Notes: generated by a model from the sequence alone, not told the origin. A stretch of 64,000 bases of DNA from Ensifer aridi (GCF_002078505.1 NZ_LUAV01000031.1:1-64000), one strand, 5' to 3'; counted from the stretch's first letter, positions 43,714 to 53,195 are shown. Translations and numbers: made by a program.

Positions 43714-44189
43714 TGGTAGGCATAGCAGTTTCAACGAACATCAATGGCGACAACGCCGAGTTTCTCTGTCACGCCGACGAGACGCTGCTTGACGTATTGC
43801 GTGATCGCCTGGGGCTCATGGGAGCGAAGGAAGGCTGCGGCACGGGCGACTGCGGCGCCTGCAGCATCATTCTCGACGATCGCCTGGTCTGCTCCTGTCT
43901 CGTGCTTGGGGCAGAGGCGGAAGGCCGGCGCATCGAGACCGTCGAGGGCATGGCACAGGGTGACCAGCTTCATCCGCTGCAACAAAAGTTCCTCGAGCAT
44001 GCCGCCTTGCAATGTGGCATCTGCACACCCGGCTTCCTCATTGCCGCAAAGGATCTGCTGGCGAAGAATCCGGATCCGACCGAAGAGGAAATACGCTTCG
44101 GCCTTGCCGGAAATCTCTGTCGTTGCACCGGCTACGACAAGATCGTGCGCGCCGTTCAGGACGCAGCAGGCGTGATGAGAGGAGCTTGA
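43710..44189 (+). CDS. Molybdenum hydroxylase, 2Fe-2S subunit (CoxS type)
   Basis: A 159-residue protein with two 2Fe-2S clusters. The plant-ferredoxin-like N half carries [10 protein letters not shown] and a later Cys (VCSC) and the helical C half has CGICTPGF and CRCTGY. These four blocks provide the expected eight cysteines. It moves electrons from the molybdenum centre to FAD. Its start overlaps the FAD-subunit stop, and it is followed by the large subunit after two bases. Confidence 0.95.
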   Translation: MMVGIAVSTNINGDNAEFLCHADETLLDVLRDRLGLMGAKEGCGTGDCGACSIILDDRLVCSCLVLGAEAEGRRIETVEGMAQGDQLHPLQQKFLEHAALQCGICTPGFLIAAKDLLAKNPDPTEEEIRFGLAGNLCRCTGYDKIVRAVQDAAGVMRGA

Positions 44190-44191
44190 CC

Positions 44192-46444
44192 ATGAATTTT
44201 GATCCCAGCCACTCGAAACGCAGCTTCTCCTCCGTGGGCACCCGACCCATCCGGCCGGATGGAGTCGACAAGGTGACGGGCCGCGCGCGCTACGGCGCGG
44301 ACTTCAACATGCCCGGCCAGTTGGTCGGACGGATTTTGCGCAGCCCGCACGCTCATGCCATCATTCGCAAGATCGACACGTCAAAGGCCGCGCAACTTCC
44401 TGGCGTTAAGGCGGTTTTGACGGCGGCGGACCTGCCCGACCTCACCAATGGTGATGCGGCGATGTATGACATTCTCGACAACTGCATGGCGCGCAAGAAG
44501 GCGCTCTACGACGGTCACGCCGTGGCCGCCGTGGCAGCAATCGATGCGCGAACCGCCAAGCAGGCGCTCAAGCTCATCGAGGTCGAGTATGAACTCCTGC
44601 CGCACGTTACCGATGTTGACCAGGCGTTCGCGCCGGATGCTCCGCTCATCAACGACACGATCTTCACAACGGGCGTTGATCCCAAGCCGGATCGCCCTTC
44701 GAATGTCTCGATGCGGAGCCAGTTCGGGCATGGCGACGTCGACGCCGGTATGGCAAGGGCCGATTTCGTGGTCGAACGGACATTCAAGACCGAACAGACT
44801 CATCAGGGCTACATCGAACCTCACGCCTGCGTCGCCAATGTCTGTTCGGACGGCACAGCGGACCTGTGGGTTTGCACCCAGGGCCACTTTGTCTATCGCC
44901 AGCACTGCGCAGAACTGCTCGGCATGGATGCTTCCAAGCTGCGCGTGACGTCGTCGGAAATCGGCGGCGGCTTCGGCGGCAAGACCCATGTCTGGGCCGA
45001 GCCTGTCGCGCTTGCACTGTCGCGCAAGGCCGGGAGGCCGGTCAAGCTGGTGATGACGCGTGACGAGGTGTTTCGCGCCTCCGGCCCGACAAGCGCCACG
45101 TCGATCGACGTGAAGATCGGCGCATTGAAGGACGGAACGATCATCGCCGCCGATGCGACGCTGCGCTATTCCTGCGGCCCCTATGCCGGAGCATGGGCTG
45201 AGGTTGGCGCCATGACCGCATTCGCCTGCTACAAGCTCGAGAATGTCAGGACGGTCGGCTATGAGGTGCTGGTGAACCGGCCGAAGACCGCGGCATATCG
45301 CGCGCCTTCGGCGCCGATGGCGGCGTTTGCAGTGGAAAGCGCCATCGACGAACTTGCCAAGAAGGTCGGCATGGATCCGGTCGATTTCCGGATCCGGAAC
45401 GCGGCACAGGAAGGGACCAAGGCATCCTACGGTCCAGTCTACGGCCCGATCGGCATCGGGCCGACACTGGAGGCCGTGAAGAACCATCCTCACATGAAGG
45501 CACCCCTTGGCAAGAACCAGGGGCGCGGCATGGCATGTGGGTTCTGGTTCAACTTCGGGGGCCAGACGTGTACCGATCTCAACATCGGTATAGATGGCAC
45601 AGTATCGCTCGCGGTTGGCACGGTGGATGTGGGCGGTTCGCGCGCATCGCTGTCGCTGGTGGCCGCAGAGGAGCTCGGGATCGACTATTCGCAGGTCAGA
45701 ACGGTGATCGCCGACACGTCCACTCTCGGCTACAATGACATGACCGATGGCAGCCGAGGAACGTTCTCGTCGTCGATGGCCACCATTTCTGCTGCCCGCA
45801 ACGCTATCAAGATTCTCCGAGAGCGTGCGGCACAGATGTGGGACATTCCGGTCGAGGACGTGACCTGGGAAAAGGGCCATGCCGTCGCCAAGGGCGAGAC
45901 GCACGGAAACCTTCCGAAACTGTCTCTGAAGGAGATTGCCGCGGCATCGGGCACCACGGGCGGCCCGATTGCGGGGCACAGCGAGATCGTCGCCGACGGC
46001 GCCGGCGTATCCTTTGCCACCCATATCTGCGATATCGAGGTCGACCCGGAAACCGGGGCCACCAAGGTGCTGCGCTACACCGTGGTGCAGGATGCCGGCA
46101 AAGCCGTGCATCCGACCTATGTCGAAGGACAGTACCAGGGTGGCGCCGCGCAGGGCATCGGCTGGGCACTCAACGAAGAATATATCTACGGCAAAGACGG
46201 CCGGCTGCAAAATGCGGGCTTCCTCGACTACCGTATCCCGGTGTGTTCGGATCTGCCTATGATAGACACGCAGATCTTGGAGATACCCAACCCCAATCAT
46301 CCCTATGGGGTTCGCGGCGTCGGGGAAACGTCCATCGTCCCTCCGCTTGCAGCGGTGGCCAATGCCGTGTCCAATGCGGTCGGCGTGCGAATGCTGCATA
46401 TTCCCATGTCGCCGCCGCGGATCCTGGCAGCGCTCGAAGCGTAA
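44192..46444 (+). CDS. Molybdenum hydroxylase, molybdopterin-binding large subunit
   Basis: A 750-residue xanthine-dehydrogenase/CO-dehydrogenase-family catalytic subunit, started at the ATG after GAGGAGC. It has the cofactor-binding GGGFGGK block (about 261-267) and the catalytic Glu in GVRGVGETS (about 706-714). The active-site loop reads AYRAPSAPM (about 369), not AYxCSFR (form I CO dehydrogenase) nor AYRGAGR (form II). CO oxidation is thus unlikely; an aromatic or N-heterocyclic substrate is more plausible. Accessory maturation genes other than the MoaD-like protein are not adjacent. Confidence 0.92.
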   Translation: MNFDPSHSKRSFSSVGTRPIRPDGVDKVTGRARYGADFNMPGQLVGRILRSPHAHAIIRKIDTSKAAQLPGVKAVLTAADLPDLTNGDAAMYDILDNCMARKKALYDGHAVAAVAAIDARTAKQALKLIEVEYELLPHVTDVDQAFAPDAPLINDTIFTTGVDPKPDRPSNVSMRSQFGHGDVDAGMARADFVVERTFKTEQTHQGYIEPHACVANVCSDGTADLWVCTQGHFVYRQHCAELLGMDASKLRVTSSEIGGGFGGKTHVWAEPVALALSRKAGRPVKLVMTRDEVFRASGPTSATSIDVKIGALKDGTIIAADATLRYSCGPYAGAWAEVGAMTAFACYKLENVRTVGYEVLVNRPKTAAYRAPSAPMAAFAVESAIDELAKKVGMDPVDFRIRNAAQEGTKASYGPVYGPIGIGPTLEAVKNHPHMKAPLGKNQGRGMACGFWFNFGGQTCTDLNIGIDGTVSLAVGTVDVGGSRASLSLVAAEELGIDYSQVRTVIADTSTLGYNDMTDGSRGTFSSSMATISAARNAIKILRERAAQMWDIPVEDVTWEKGHAVAKGETHGNLPKLSLKEIAAASGTTGGPIAGHSEIVADGAGVSFATHICDIEVDPETGATKVLRYTVVQDAGKAVHPTYVEGQYQGGAAQGIGWALNEEYIYGKDGRLQNAGFLDYRIPVCSDLPMIDTQILEIPNPNHPYGVRGVGETSIVPPLAAVANAVSNAVGVRMLHIPMSPPRILAALEA

Positions 46445-46453
46445 GGAGGTGCG

Positions 46454-46699
46454 ATGGTCGAGGTGACGCTCTGGGGCTCTCTCGCCGCGGCAGCTGAGGG
46501 CAACAGCAAGATCGAGATCGAGGCAAAGAATATCAGGGAACTGTTCGAGAGGTTGAGCGAACGGTTCCCTCGGCTCGAGCCGCTCATGACACGAGGGATC
46601 GCAGTCGCAATTGACGGAACGATCTATCGGGACACCTGGTCGAAGGAACTGCCGACGGGCGCGGAAATCTATTTGCTGCCGAGACTGGCAGGCGGTTGA
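46454..46699 (+). CDS. MoaD/ThiS-family small sulfur carrier
   Basis: An 81-residue ubiquitin-fold protein ending in Gly-Gly (LPRLAGG), the residue pair that becomes a thiocarboxylate. MoaD-family features are the hydrophobic first strand EVTLWGSLA and the helix IRELFERLSERFP. It lies nine bases after the hydroxylase large subunit behind GGAGG. A dedicated MoaD for this operon, or a carrier that sulfurates its cofactor, is a reasonable inference. Confidence 0.88.
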   Translation: MVEVTLWGSLAAAAEGNSKIEIEAKNIRELFERLSERFPRLEPLMTRGIAVAIDGTIYRDTWSKELPTGAEIYLLPRLAGG

Positions 46700-46797
46700 A
46701 GGCGGGTCGCGAGAGCGCCCGTGTAGACGCACTGTTTCGACGAGGCAATGCGCATCTCACCGTGATCGTCGTGCTGCTGTCGCTTGGCACTTAAATT

Positions 46798-47412
46798 GGT
46801 TCTTCCTCACTTTGTGTGGTTCACGCGCCGTTAGACATGATGCCGCCATAGGCGGGTATGCGAACGAAAATGAAATGGTCGCCCGGCTCAGGGGCAATAG
46901 TTCTGGGTGTTGCGCTCACAGATGATGATGGTTGGGTTGTTTCCGCTGCCGGGCCAGCTTTTGGCATTTGCCCTGATTGCGGACGGCGGACCCGAAATTG
47001 GCATGGCTGGTCCGACCGAAGCCTCCAAGATCTGCCGGTCCAGGGCAAAACCGTAACGGTGAAGCTTCGGTTGAGCCGCTGGCGGTGCGCGCATCAGAAA
47101 TGTGAATGACAAACGTTCACCGACCGGCTGCCGACGATTGCCTCCCCTTATGCGCGCCGGACAAGGCGGGTCTCCGAGATTGTCGGTCTGCTCGGCCATA
47201 GCGCCGGCGGCCGTCCCGGCGAGCGCTTGATGCGACGGCTCGGCATGCCGGTCAGCGACGACACGATCCTGCGGCAACTGAAGCGGGATGCCGCGCTCGC
47301 TCATCGCGACGCCACGATCCGGGTTGTTGGCATAGATGATTGGAGCTGGCGGCGATCGTGGCGCTACGGCACGATGATCGTCGACCTGGAGCGCCGTTCG
47401 GTCGTCGACATC
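46798..47412 (+). mobile_element. Truncated ISL3-family insertion sequence
   Basis: The left end starts near 46798 (GGTTCTTCCTCACTTTGTGT). The transposase begins at 46858 with the zinc-finger pair CPDC and CAHQKC, then an in-frame TGA at 47107, then TFTDRLPTIA and the DDE part up to VVDIL at about 47412. There the element stops and an AraC fragment in another frame begins. So this copy has a premature stop and has lost its right half; it is inactive. A related end lies at 52905-52945. Confidence 0.85.
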
Positions 47413-47413
47413 C

Positions 47414-47737
47414 TTGGCGCTGATGCAGCAAAATCTGGACGCGCCACTCTCCGTTGCCGAGATGGCAAGACATCTGAACGTCGGCAAACGATCTCTCGAA
47501 CGGCATTTCAGGCAGGCACTTGGAATCTCGCCTCTCTCCGCGTTCATCGCAATGCGGCTCTCGCTCGCGCGGCACATGCTGGAAAACACCGGCAAGTCGA
47601 TTGCGATGATCGCAGTGGAAAGCGGCTTTTGTGATGCCTCGCACCTCAGTCGGATGTTCCGGAGGCGGTTCTCCAGTACACCACAGTATTTCCGCGCATC
47701 CATACGCCGATCAGCAAATGGCAAATCACCCGGTTAA
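47414..47737 (+). pseudogene. C-terminal fragment of a GlxA-type AraC regulator
   Basis: About 105 residues covering only the DNA-binding half: LSVAEMARHLNVGKRSLERH and IAMIAVESGFCDASHLSRMF. The sensor domain is missing because the sequence joins the ISL3 remnant at about 47412-47418. A free start (ATG at 47414 or 47423) exists, so a short protein could still be made, but no ribosome binding site is obvious. Best read as the remains of a regulator cut by the IS. Confidence 0.82.
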
Positions 47738-48006
47738 ACGTCGATATTGCGTCTGATTCTTGCGCCGGCGCATGACGGGCCGTTTTACCGCAGCCGCCGA
47801 AACGGGGCCAGCGACGTTCCCTTCCGCAGGTAGTTTATTCCTCGTACGGGCATCGGCGCTTTGCCAGCGCCGGCGCGATAGCAATCCTCATTCCAGGCGC
47901 ATCCATGACGCATTCCGCGTGCTGCTCGGCGCATATGAGGTCATCTTTCTGACGTGTCCGATCCAATATCGCGCATCCTCACGCCTCGACAACAGATAGG
48001 CAGATC

Positions 48007-50982
48007 ATGACGAACATCGCGCAGATGCAGGAACAGCGACTGAAGGCACTCGAACTGACGAGGAATGGTGCGCCGAAGTTGCCGTCCAATCCGTTTTTCG
48101 GCGTCGGCCCGATCACCGATGCGACCACCGACGAAGTGGACAGCCGCCTGCGGCGCATCGCCTTCGACGCCTGGATCGAGAATACCTATCGCAAATTCGA
48201 CGACAGGGGCAACGACATCGGCGGCTTCACCACTGCCGAGATTTCGCGGAGCATGCACCGCGGCTATCCGGCAGACAAGATCCTGACCGACATGATGCGG
48301 GCGATCCATCGCTATTTCGGCTTTCCGAAGACAAACCGTATGGCCGTCGGGCTCGGCGGTGGCCACAGCGGCTTCACCGTCTGCGTCCAGCATCTGATGA
48401 ACGCGAACGACACTTCGCAACGCATATATGTCGACACCCCGCAGCCGGAGAGCGATCCGTCCAAGGCCGCCGGGTTCTTCCGCCAGTCCTGGGCCACACA
48501 GCTGATCGAGATGCAGCGCTTTGCCGAAAAGGGCTGCGAGAGCCGAATCCATTTCGCCGTTTCCGAAGGCGTGATCCCCACGGCCGCGGAGCTCTCCGGC
48601 CTCGGCGTCTCTATCTTCGTCGGTGTCGGTCACGAGACGACTGGCGCCAATACCTATACCAGTCGCGAGATCAGCGAACTCTTGAGCTGGCTGGACGGCG
48701 ACCCGGCAAACCGCCATGCGGTGTTCGATGCTACCTCGATGCTCGGCGCCATGCCGTGGGAGCCCGAACTGGTCGAAGCCGTGATGGCGAAGTGCTGCCT
48801 TTTCATGCCGTTCCAGAAGGCGATCGGCGGGATTTCGGGCTATTTTGTCGCCTCCTTCACGCCGCATGCCCTGGCATTGATCGAGAAGAACCAGCAGGAT
48901 CCCGCCTGGGCAATTCCGCGCCAGTTGAAGATCGCTCCGCCGATCGATCCGAGGCAGCCGTTTTCGGCCAAGCGCTCTGTTGATGCCGGGCCGTTCTACG
49001 ATGCCGCCGAAGACCGCATGCTTGGCGGCGTCATCAACACTTACAGCGCGCTTGCCTTTGCCGAGACCACCTTCGGCCTCTTGCAGTCGGAGGCCCGGGT
49101 CGGGTCGGTCGTCGATCTCAACCGCCGCTCTGCCAAAAATCGCAAGGTGATCGACGAGTGGGTCGCATCGCATCCGCTATTGTCGCTGACGGTCACCGAT
49201 GCCGAACGGCGCGGCGCGGCAGTGACGCTGCTCAAGGTCGAGGACCCAGGCATTACCGATCCAGACATCCACGCCCGCATCATCGCCCGTTCGAAGCAAC
49301 TGCTCGGGTATGAGGGAATTACTCATCCGAACGGCGAATACGAGCCCGGCCTCGATGCGGCCCGCTACGTCAATGCCTTCCCGGGCACGCCCGGCGACTA
49401 CCGCGCCTGGGTCGGCGGCATCCGCGAGCCGGAAGATGTCGTCGCGCTGCTGGAAAATCTGCAATACGCCTATCTGCGTGCCAAGATCGTCGTTCTCGAA
49501 GAGGAGTTGGCGAAGCAGGGCGTCACTTTCGAGGCTCCGGCGAAGGCCGACGGGCCCGTCCGCAAGGACGATCCCGAGCGCGCCTATACAGTGCTGATCG
49601 CCGATCTGGTCGGCCTGCGCTTCGGCGCTGACGGCCAGCCGGATCACAGCGAGATCAAGGCTTACATCGAGGACAAGGGCGGCGTCTTCCATGTCGGGCC
49701 GCTCGGCGACCGGTCCGCGCTCGAGAAGGGGCGCATCCACTTCTTCTACCAGCCGAACCTCAGCACGGAGGCGGAGATCCTACCGCAGACCGATAAGGGG
49801 CAGTACGATGCGCTGATCGCGGCGGCGTCATTCATTCCGAAGGCCTCCATATTCCCGCTCGGTGGCGTGCGCATCGGTGCAGGCACCGGCAATATGGGCT
49901 CGGCCTCCTGGGGCGGCGGTAACGGCGAGGGCGGCGAGGCGCCGCTCATGAACACGCCGGGCATCAACAGCCGCGCGACCGCCCAGATGGCAATGAAGGC
50001 GATCCTGAAGGTCGTTCCAGACCTGCCGGTCGACAGGCTGCACCGGATGGTCGCCGGGGGCGACTTCGATACCGGCCGCCAGCTCAAGGATTTTCCGACT
50101 GCCAAGCTCGAGGGCCGGAAGATTGCCATTCTCGGCTACGGCAACATCGGCCGCGAAGTGGCCAAGCTCGCCAAGGCCTTCGGCATGAAGGTGGCGATCT
50201 ACGCGCGCGAGCATCACAAGCGCTGGATCGACGCGGAAGGGTTCGAATATGCCGCAAGTCCGGTCGCAGCGGCGACCGATGCGGACGTGCTCTCCGTCCA
50301 TATCGGCCTTGGCCGCCTGGACGCGGCGACCGGCGTCTATTCCAACGCCGGAACCGTCGATGCGAAGGTGCTCGGCGCGATGAATGACGGCGCGGTGCTG
50401 GTCAACTACGACCGCGGCGAGGTGGTCGATGTCACCGCCCTCGATGAGGCGCTGTCCTCCGGCAAGATCGCGCATGCGGCGATCGACGCCGACCTCTTCA
50501 AGGACGCGGCGACCGGCAGGCTCAGCGGACCGATGCTTCCCTATCTGCCGCTCGAAGAGCGCCACAAGGGCAAGCTGGAGCTGCTGCCGCATGCGGCCGC
50601 TGACACCGACCATCCCTCGCGGGTGACCGGTGCGAAGCAGGCGGTCGATCAGGTCTTCGACGTCATCCGCTTCAAGTCGGTCACCAATCTCAAGGGCGAC
50701 CTTCCAGAGGGCTACGTGTCAGCCGGCAGCCGCACGCCCGCTGGCATCGGCCGAGTGACGAAGGGGGTGATCACCGAGGTCGGCGGCAAGGCGGAGCTCC
50801 TGGGGGAACTGCGGCAAACGTCGGAAAAGGTCGCGGCGATCCTGGGCGCGCTCTCTGGCGTTTCTGATCCGAACCACCGCGGCCGGATGATCGATCGCTA
50901 TACCGGCCTTCTCGTGGAAAGTGTCGACCGGCAGCGGGCGCTGTTAGAGCAGCTCGGTCTCTACGGGCCGGCGGAGGAGTAA
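48007..50982 (+). CDS. SerC-like aminotransferase fused to SerA-like dehydrogenase
   Basis: A 991-residue two-enzyme protein. The N half (about 1-500) resembles phosphoserine aminotransferase (PLP fold type I), with the likely PLP lysine in PFQKAIGG (about 272). The C half (about 530-990) is a D-isomer 2-hydroxyacid dehydrogenase with GYGNIGREVA (about 708-717), catalytic Arg in VNYDRGEVV and catalytic His in LLPHAAADTD (about 861). These match consecutive serine-synthesis steps in reverse gene order. Start ATG after GGCAGATC. Linker about 500-530. The real substrate is not proven. Confidence 0.85.
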   Translation: MTNIAQMQEQRLKALELTRNGAPKLPSNPFFGVGPITDATTDEVDSRLRRIAFDAWIENTYRKFDDRGNDIGGFTTAEISRSMHRGYPADKILTDMMRAIHRYFGFPKTNRMAVGLGGGHSGFTVCVQHLMNANDTSQRIYVDTPQPESDPSKAAGFFRQSWATQLIEMQRFAEKGCESRIHFAVSEGVIPTAAELSGLGVSIFVGVGHETTGANTYTSREISELLSWLDGDPANRHAVFDATSMLGAMPWEPELVEAVMAKCCLFMPFQKAIGGISGYFVASFTPHALALIEKNQQDPAWAIPRQLKIAPPIDPRQPFSAKRSVDAGPFYDAAEDRMLGGVINTYSALAFAETTFGLLQSEARVGSVVDLNRRSAKNRKVIDEWVASHPLLSLTVTDAERRGAAVTLLKVEDPGITDPDIHARIIARSKQLLGYEGITHPNGEYEPGLDAARYVNAFPGTPGDYRAWVGGIREPEDVVALLENLQYAYLRAKIVVLEEELAKQGVTFEAPAKADGPVRKDDPERAYTVLIADLVGLRFGADGQPDHSEIKAYIEDKGGVFHVGPLGDRSALEKGRIHFFYQPNLSTEAEILPQTDKGQYDALIAAASFIPKASIFPLGGVRIGAGTGNMGSASWGGGNGEGGEAPLMNTPGINSRATAQMAMKAILKVVPDLPVDRLHRMVAGGDFDTGRQLKDFPTAKLEGRKIAILGYGNIGREVAKLAKAFGMKVAIYAREHHKRWIDAEGFEYAASPVAAATDADVLSVHIGLGRLDAATGVYSNAGTVDAKVLGAMNDGAVLVNYDRGEVVDVTALDEALSSGKIAHAAIDADLFKDAATGRLSGPMLPYLPLEERHKGKLELLPHAAADTDHPSRVTGAKQAVDQVFDVIRFKSVTNLKGDLPEGYVSAGSRTPAGIGRVTKGVITEVGGKAELLGELRQTSEKVAAILGALSGVSDPNHRGRMIDRYTGLLVESVDRQRALLEQLGLYGPAEE

Positions 50983-50997
50983 CACCCGTTGAACCCC

Positions 50998-51230
50998 CCG
51001 ACGAGCGCCGCCGGTTTAGGACCTCGCTTTTTGATGCCGCCGTCGCCGCTGCCGACCCGGCAAAGGTGATCGCCGCCGGCGTGCCGCTGCGGCTCCTGCC
51101 GCCGGAAGAGCCAACGTGGCCCAAAAACTTATTGCTGAGGAACGGGACTCGCGAATCGAGAACAGTCCTCCGTGATGCGAGAGATGCTTTACCGGCAATT
51201 GTCCGGGTGATTCCGTCAGCGGCGGCGTGA
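50998..51230 (+). pseudogene. Remnant of a glycerate 2-kinase gene
   Basis: Just after the fusion gene a frame without a proper start reads FRTSLFDAAVAAADPAKVIA, the standard N-terminal helix of MOFRL-type glycerate 2-kinases (GckA/TtuD). The similarity is lost after about 30 residues and the frame ends at 51230. Glycerate kinase would process glycerate derived from serine/hydroxypyruvate, so it probably once formed an operon with the fusion gene. Confidence 0.65.
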
Positions 51231-51473
51231 GAGGGGGCGATGCGCCGTTCCCCTTGGCGCATCGTACGAGAATATTGTCAAAGCCGCCGTCGCATTAATG
51301 CCTGCCGTGACGATCAGAACGATGCAATTTGTAGGGGTATAAAGGGGCACCCTATTCCGCTGTATCGATTGCAGGAAATAGCCTATCGGGCTTCTGTCGT
51401 TCTGCCATAGACGCCCGCTTCTATAAAATTCTGTTTGATCGCCGCGCGGCACTCGCTCACAAGGAACAAAGCA

Positions 51474-52400
51474 ATGAGATTGACCTATATAGCATTTGTC
51501 CTTCTCGGCTTATTTTGGGGGTCGAATTTCTTATACATGAAAATGGCTACTCAATATATTACGGCGTCACAAATTACACTTTTACGAATCCTATTTGGGT
51601 TTCTCCCCCTGTTAGCCTTTGCGTTGCAGAAAAGAGTGCTTACTCGCTCTCAATTCCACTGTGTCGGGCACTTTGCAGTTATGGCGGTCGTAGCGACGGC
51701 CTACTACTACTACGCGATTGTAAAGGGCACGGCCCTCTTGCCGTCGGGTGCCGCCGGCATCCTGGGTGGGTCAATCGCGATGTTTACCACTATCGCGACG
51801 CTCCTTTTCCTTCGATCAGAGAAGTTAAATGGCATGATGGCAGGTGGGGTGCTGCTTGGCTTCTGTGGCATTGCCCTGATCGCCCGCCCGTGGGAGGTCT
51901 TAGGGCGAACGATTGACATTTGCGGCGTCCTTTGGATGTTGTCTGCAACTTCAATCCTTGGAGTCTCGTACGTCTACGTTCGCCGGTTCCTGGCGCCCTA
52001 TAACCTCCCGCCGCTCGCCTTAGCGACGTGGCAGACCGGCCTCGCCCTCGTCGTCCTGCTGTTGCTGACCGACACGACCGGAATCCAGAACATTCTTCAG
52101 GATTGGCACGCGACAGCGGGTGTCGTGGTTGGGCTGGGTGTTCTCGGCACGGGCACTGCGTTCCTACTTTACTACTATCTGCTTCAAGAGCTTGGTGCTG
52201 TCGCTGCTTCCGGAGCGACATACGTCACGCCGATCGTTGCACTGTCGATCAGCTGGATTGCAGGTGAGCCGGTAGGCATTCTTGAGATCGGCGCGGTTTT
52301 GCTCGTGATCGCAAGCATCGCGATGCTTCAGATTGGTCGGCAACGCGCGCAGCGGGGATCCGTGGGCATTTCTGCAATAATACCCGCTAAGGGAATTTGA
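51474..52400 (+). CDS. EamA-family (DMT) exporter
   Basis: A 308-residue drug/metabolite transporter with ten helices made of two five-helix EamA repeats: first repeat from GLFWGSNFLYMKMA, second from LLYYYLLQELGAVAASGATYVTPIVALSISW. Started at the ATG behind AAGGAACA. Such proteins often export amino acids or small metabolites; location after the serine-type fusion gene invites an amino-acid export role, but that is only suggestive. The upstream 240 bp are unusually AT-rich for the window and may hold its promoter. Confidence 0.88.
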   Translation: MRLTYIAFVLLGLFWGSNFLYMKMATQYITASQITLLRILFGFLPLLAFALQKRVLTRSQFHCVGHFAVMAVVATAYYYYAIVKGTALLPSGAAGILGGSIAMFTTIATLLFLRSEKLNGMMAGGVLLGFCGIALIARPWEVLGRTIDICGVLWMLSATSILGVSYVYVRRFLAPYNLPPLALATWQTGLALVVLLLLTDTTGIQNILQDWHATAGVVVGLGVLGTGTAFLLYYYLLQELGAVAASGATYVTPIVALSISWIAGEPVGILEIGAVLLVIASIAMLQIGRQRAQRGSVGISAIIPAKGI

Positions 52401-52535
52401 AGTTGGATTGAAGCGGTTAGCGCGGATCGGCCTGAAACGTTCAAGGGGTCGGTCAATTTCGTTCCAGAGGTAGTCGCCGGTCGAGTGCGGCAGAGTTCAT
52501 GTCCCGGGCATCGCTGCCATCGTGAGCGAGGTATG

Positions 52536-52778
52536 TTACGGGGTCCGTTCCAAGACGATTTTCAGTGCCCTGATGACGTCGGCCGCCTCCACCAGGGCAT
52601 CCCTGACCTCCTCCGCCGAAGGGTCGCGAGCCCGCTCCGACGACATCCGGAGATCAATCAGGACGTCTCGTGCACGATGGGCTCAACGGTGCGCTCGCGC
52701 ATGTCGCGGATCGTGTCTATCGCGCGGTCAAGGAGCCGGCTTATCTCATAGTGTGTCAGCCGGTCCGACTCATTGCCG
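52536..52778 (-). pseudogene. Decayed small conserved-looking gene
   Basis: Two adjacent minus-strand frames give one protein-like sequence: ESDRLTHYEISRLLDRAI and IRDMRERTVEPIVHETS, then after a frameshift near 52665 VLIDLRMSSERARDP and EEVRDALVEAADVIRALKIV. Together about 80 helical residues. The first frame has no start codon. I do not recognise the family; it is likely a former small helical protein. Confidence 0.4.
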
Positions 52779-52881
52779 CCCTAATCAGCTCTGAGATGAA
52801 ATCGGTCGTAAGACTCATCGTGCTGCGCAGTAAGCTGCTCCTGGTGTCGCTTGACACGTAAATGTGAGAATGCAGCTGTTT

Positions 52882-53187
52882 TCAGCCGGATGTGGCATTT
52901 AAAGAGGGCATCCTCAATTTGTGTGGTTCACTCCCGGTTAGACACACGCCTACATTCCAGAACCGTTCCTTATAGAAGACTAGCGCAGGTCTGCGCATTG
53001 CAGCAGTCCGGCGTGCGACCACCGACTTGAGGCGGGTGACCGTCTCATAGGAGGGGCGGGAGGTCTCGCCTTTGGCGATCCGCCACACCGTCATGCGCGA
53101 GAGGCCCGCCTCGCGGGCGATCTCGCTCGGTGTCATGCCTTGGCTTTCCAGTCCCGCGATAGTGGCGGCGAATTCTTGCGGCTTCAT
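52882..53187 (-). CDS. HTH DNA-binding protein truncated by an IS end
   Basis: A 101-residue frame whose N-terminal 70 residues form a Cro/XRE-like helix-turn-helix: MTPSEIAREAGLSRMTVWRI, followed by KGETSRPSYETVTRLK. The last 22 residues (from about CLTGSEPHKL) are encoded by the ISL3-type end at 52905-52945, so the natural C terminus was replaced. A TATAAT box lies only 8 bp from the ATG, suggesting a leaderless transcript. Function unknown; a phage-type repressor or antitoxin is possible. Confidence 0.6.
   Translation of the reverse strand: MKPQEFAATIAGLESQGMTPSEIAREAGLSRMTVWRIAKGETSRPSYETVTRLKSVVARRTAAMRRPALVFYKERFWNVGVCLTGSEPHKLRMPSLNATSG
52905..52945 (+). repeat. ISL3-type terminal sequence, second copy
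   Basis: CATCCTCAATTTGTGTGGTT then CAC, six bases and GTTAGACA matches the left end of the IS at 46798-46838 (TTCCTCACTTTGTGTGG, CAC, GTTAGACA). No transposase follows here, so it is a solo end left by deletion. Confidence 0.65.
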
Positions 53188-53195
53188 AAGGCGCG

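Noticed and set aside
44192-46444. Naming the molybdenum hydroxylase a carbon monoxide dehydrogenase
   Set aside because: Gene order fits, but the active-site loop AYRAPSAPM matches neither the form I nor form II motif, so a CoxL name would be unjustified.
44381-46732. Minus-strand frame of 783 codons opposite the molybdenum hydroxylase large subunit
   Set aside because: Length alone is misleading in GC-rich DNA. The plus strand encodes a full xanthine-dehydrogenase-family protein.
47941-49173. Minus-strand frame of 410 codons opposite the SerC-like half
   Set aside because: Shadow of the fusion gene with no recognisable domain.
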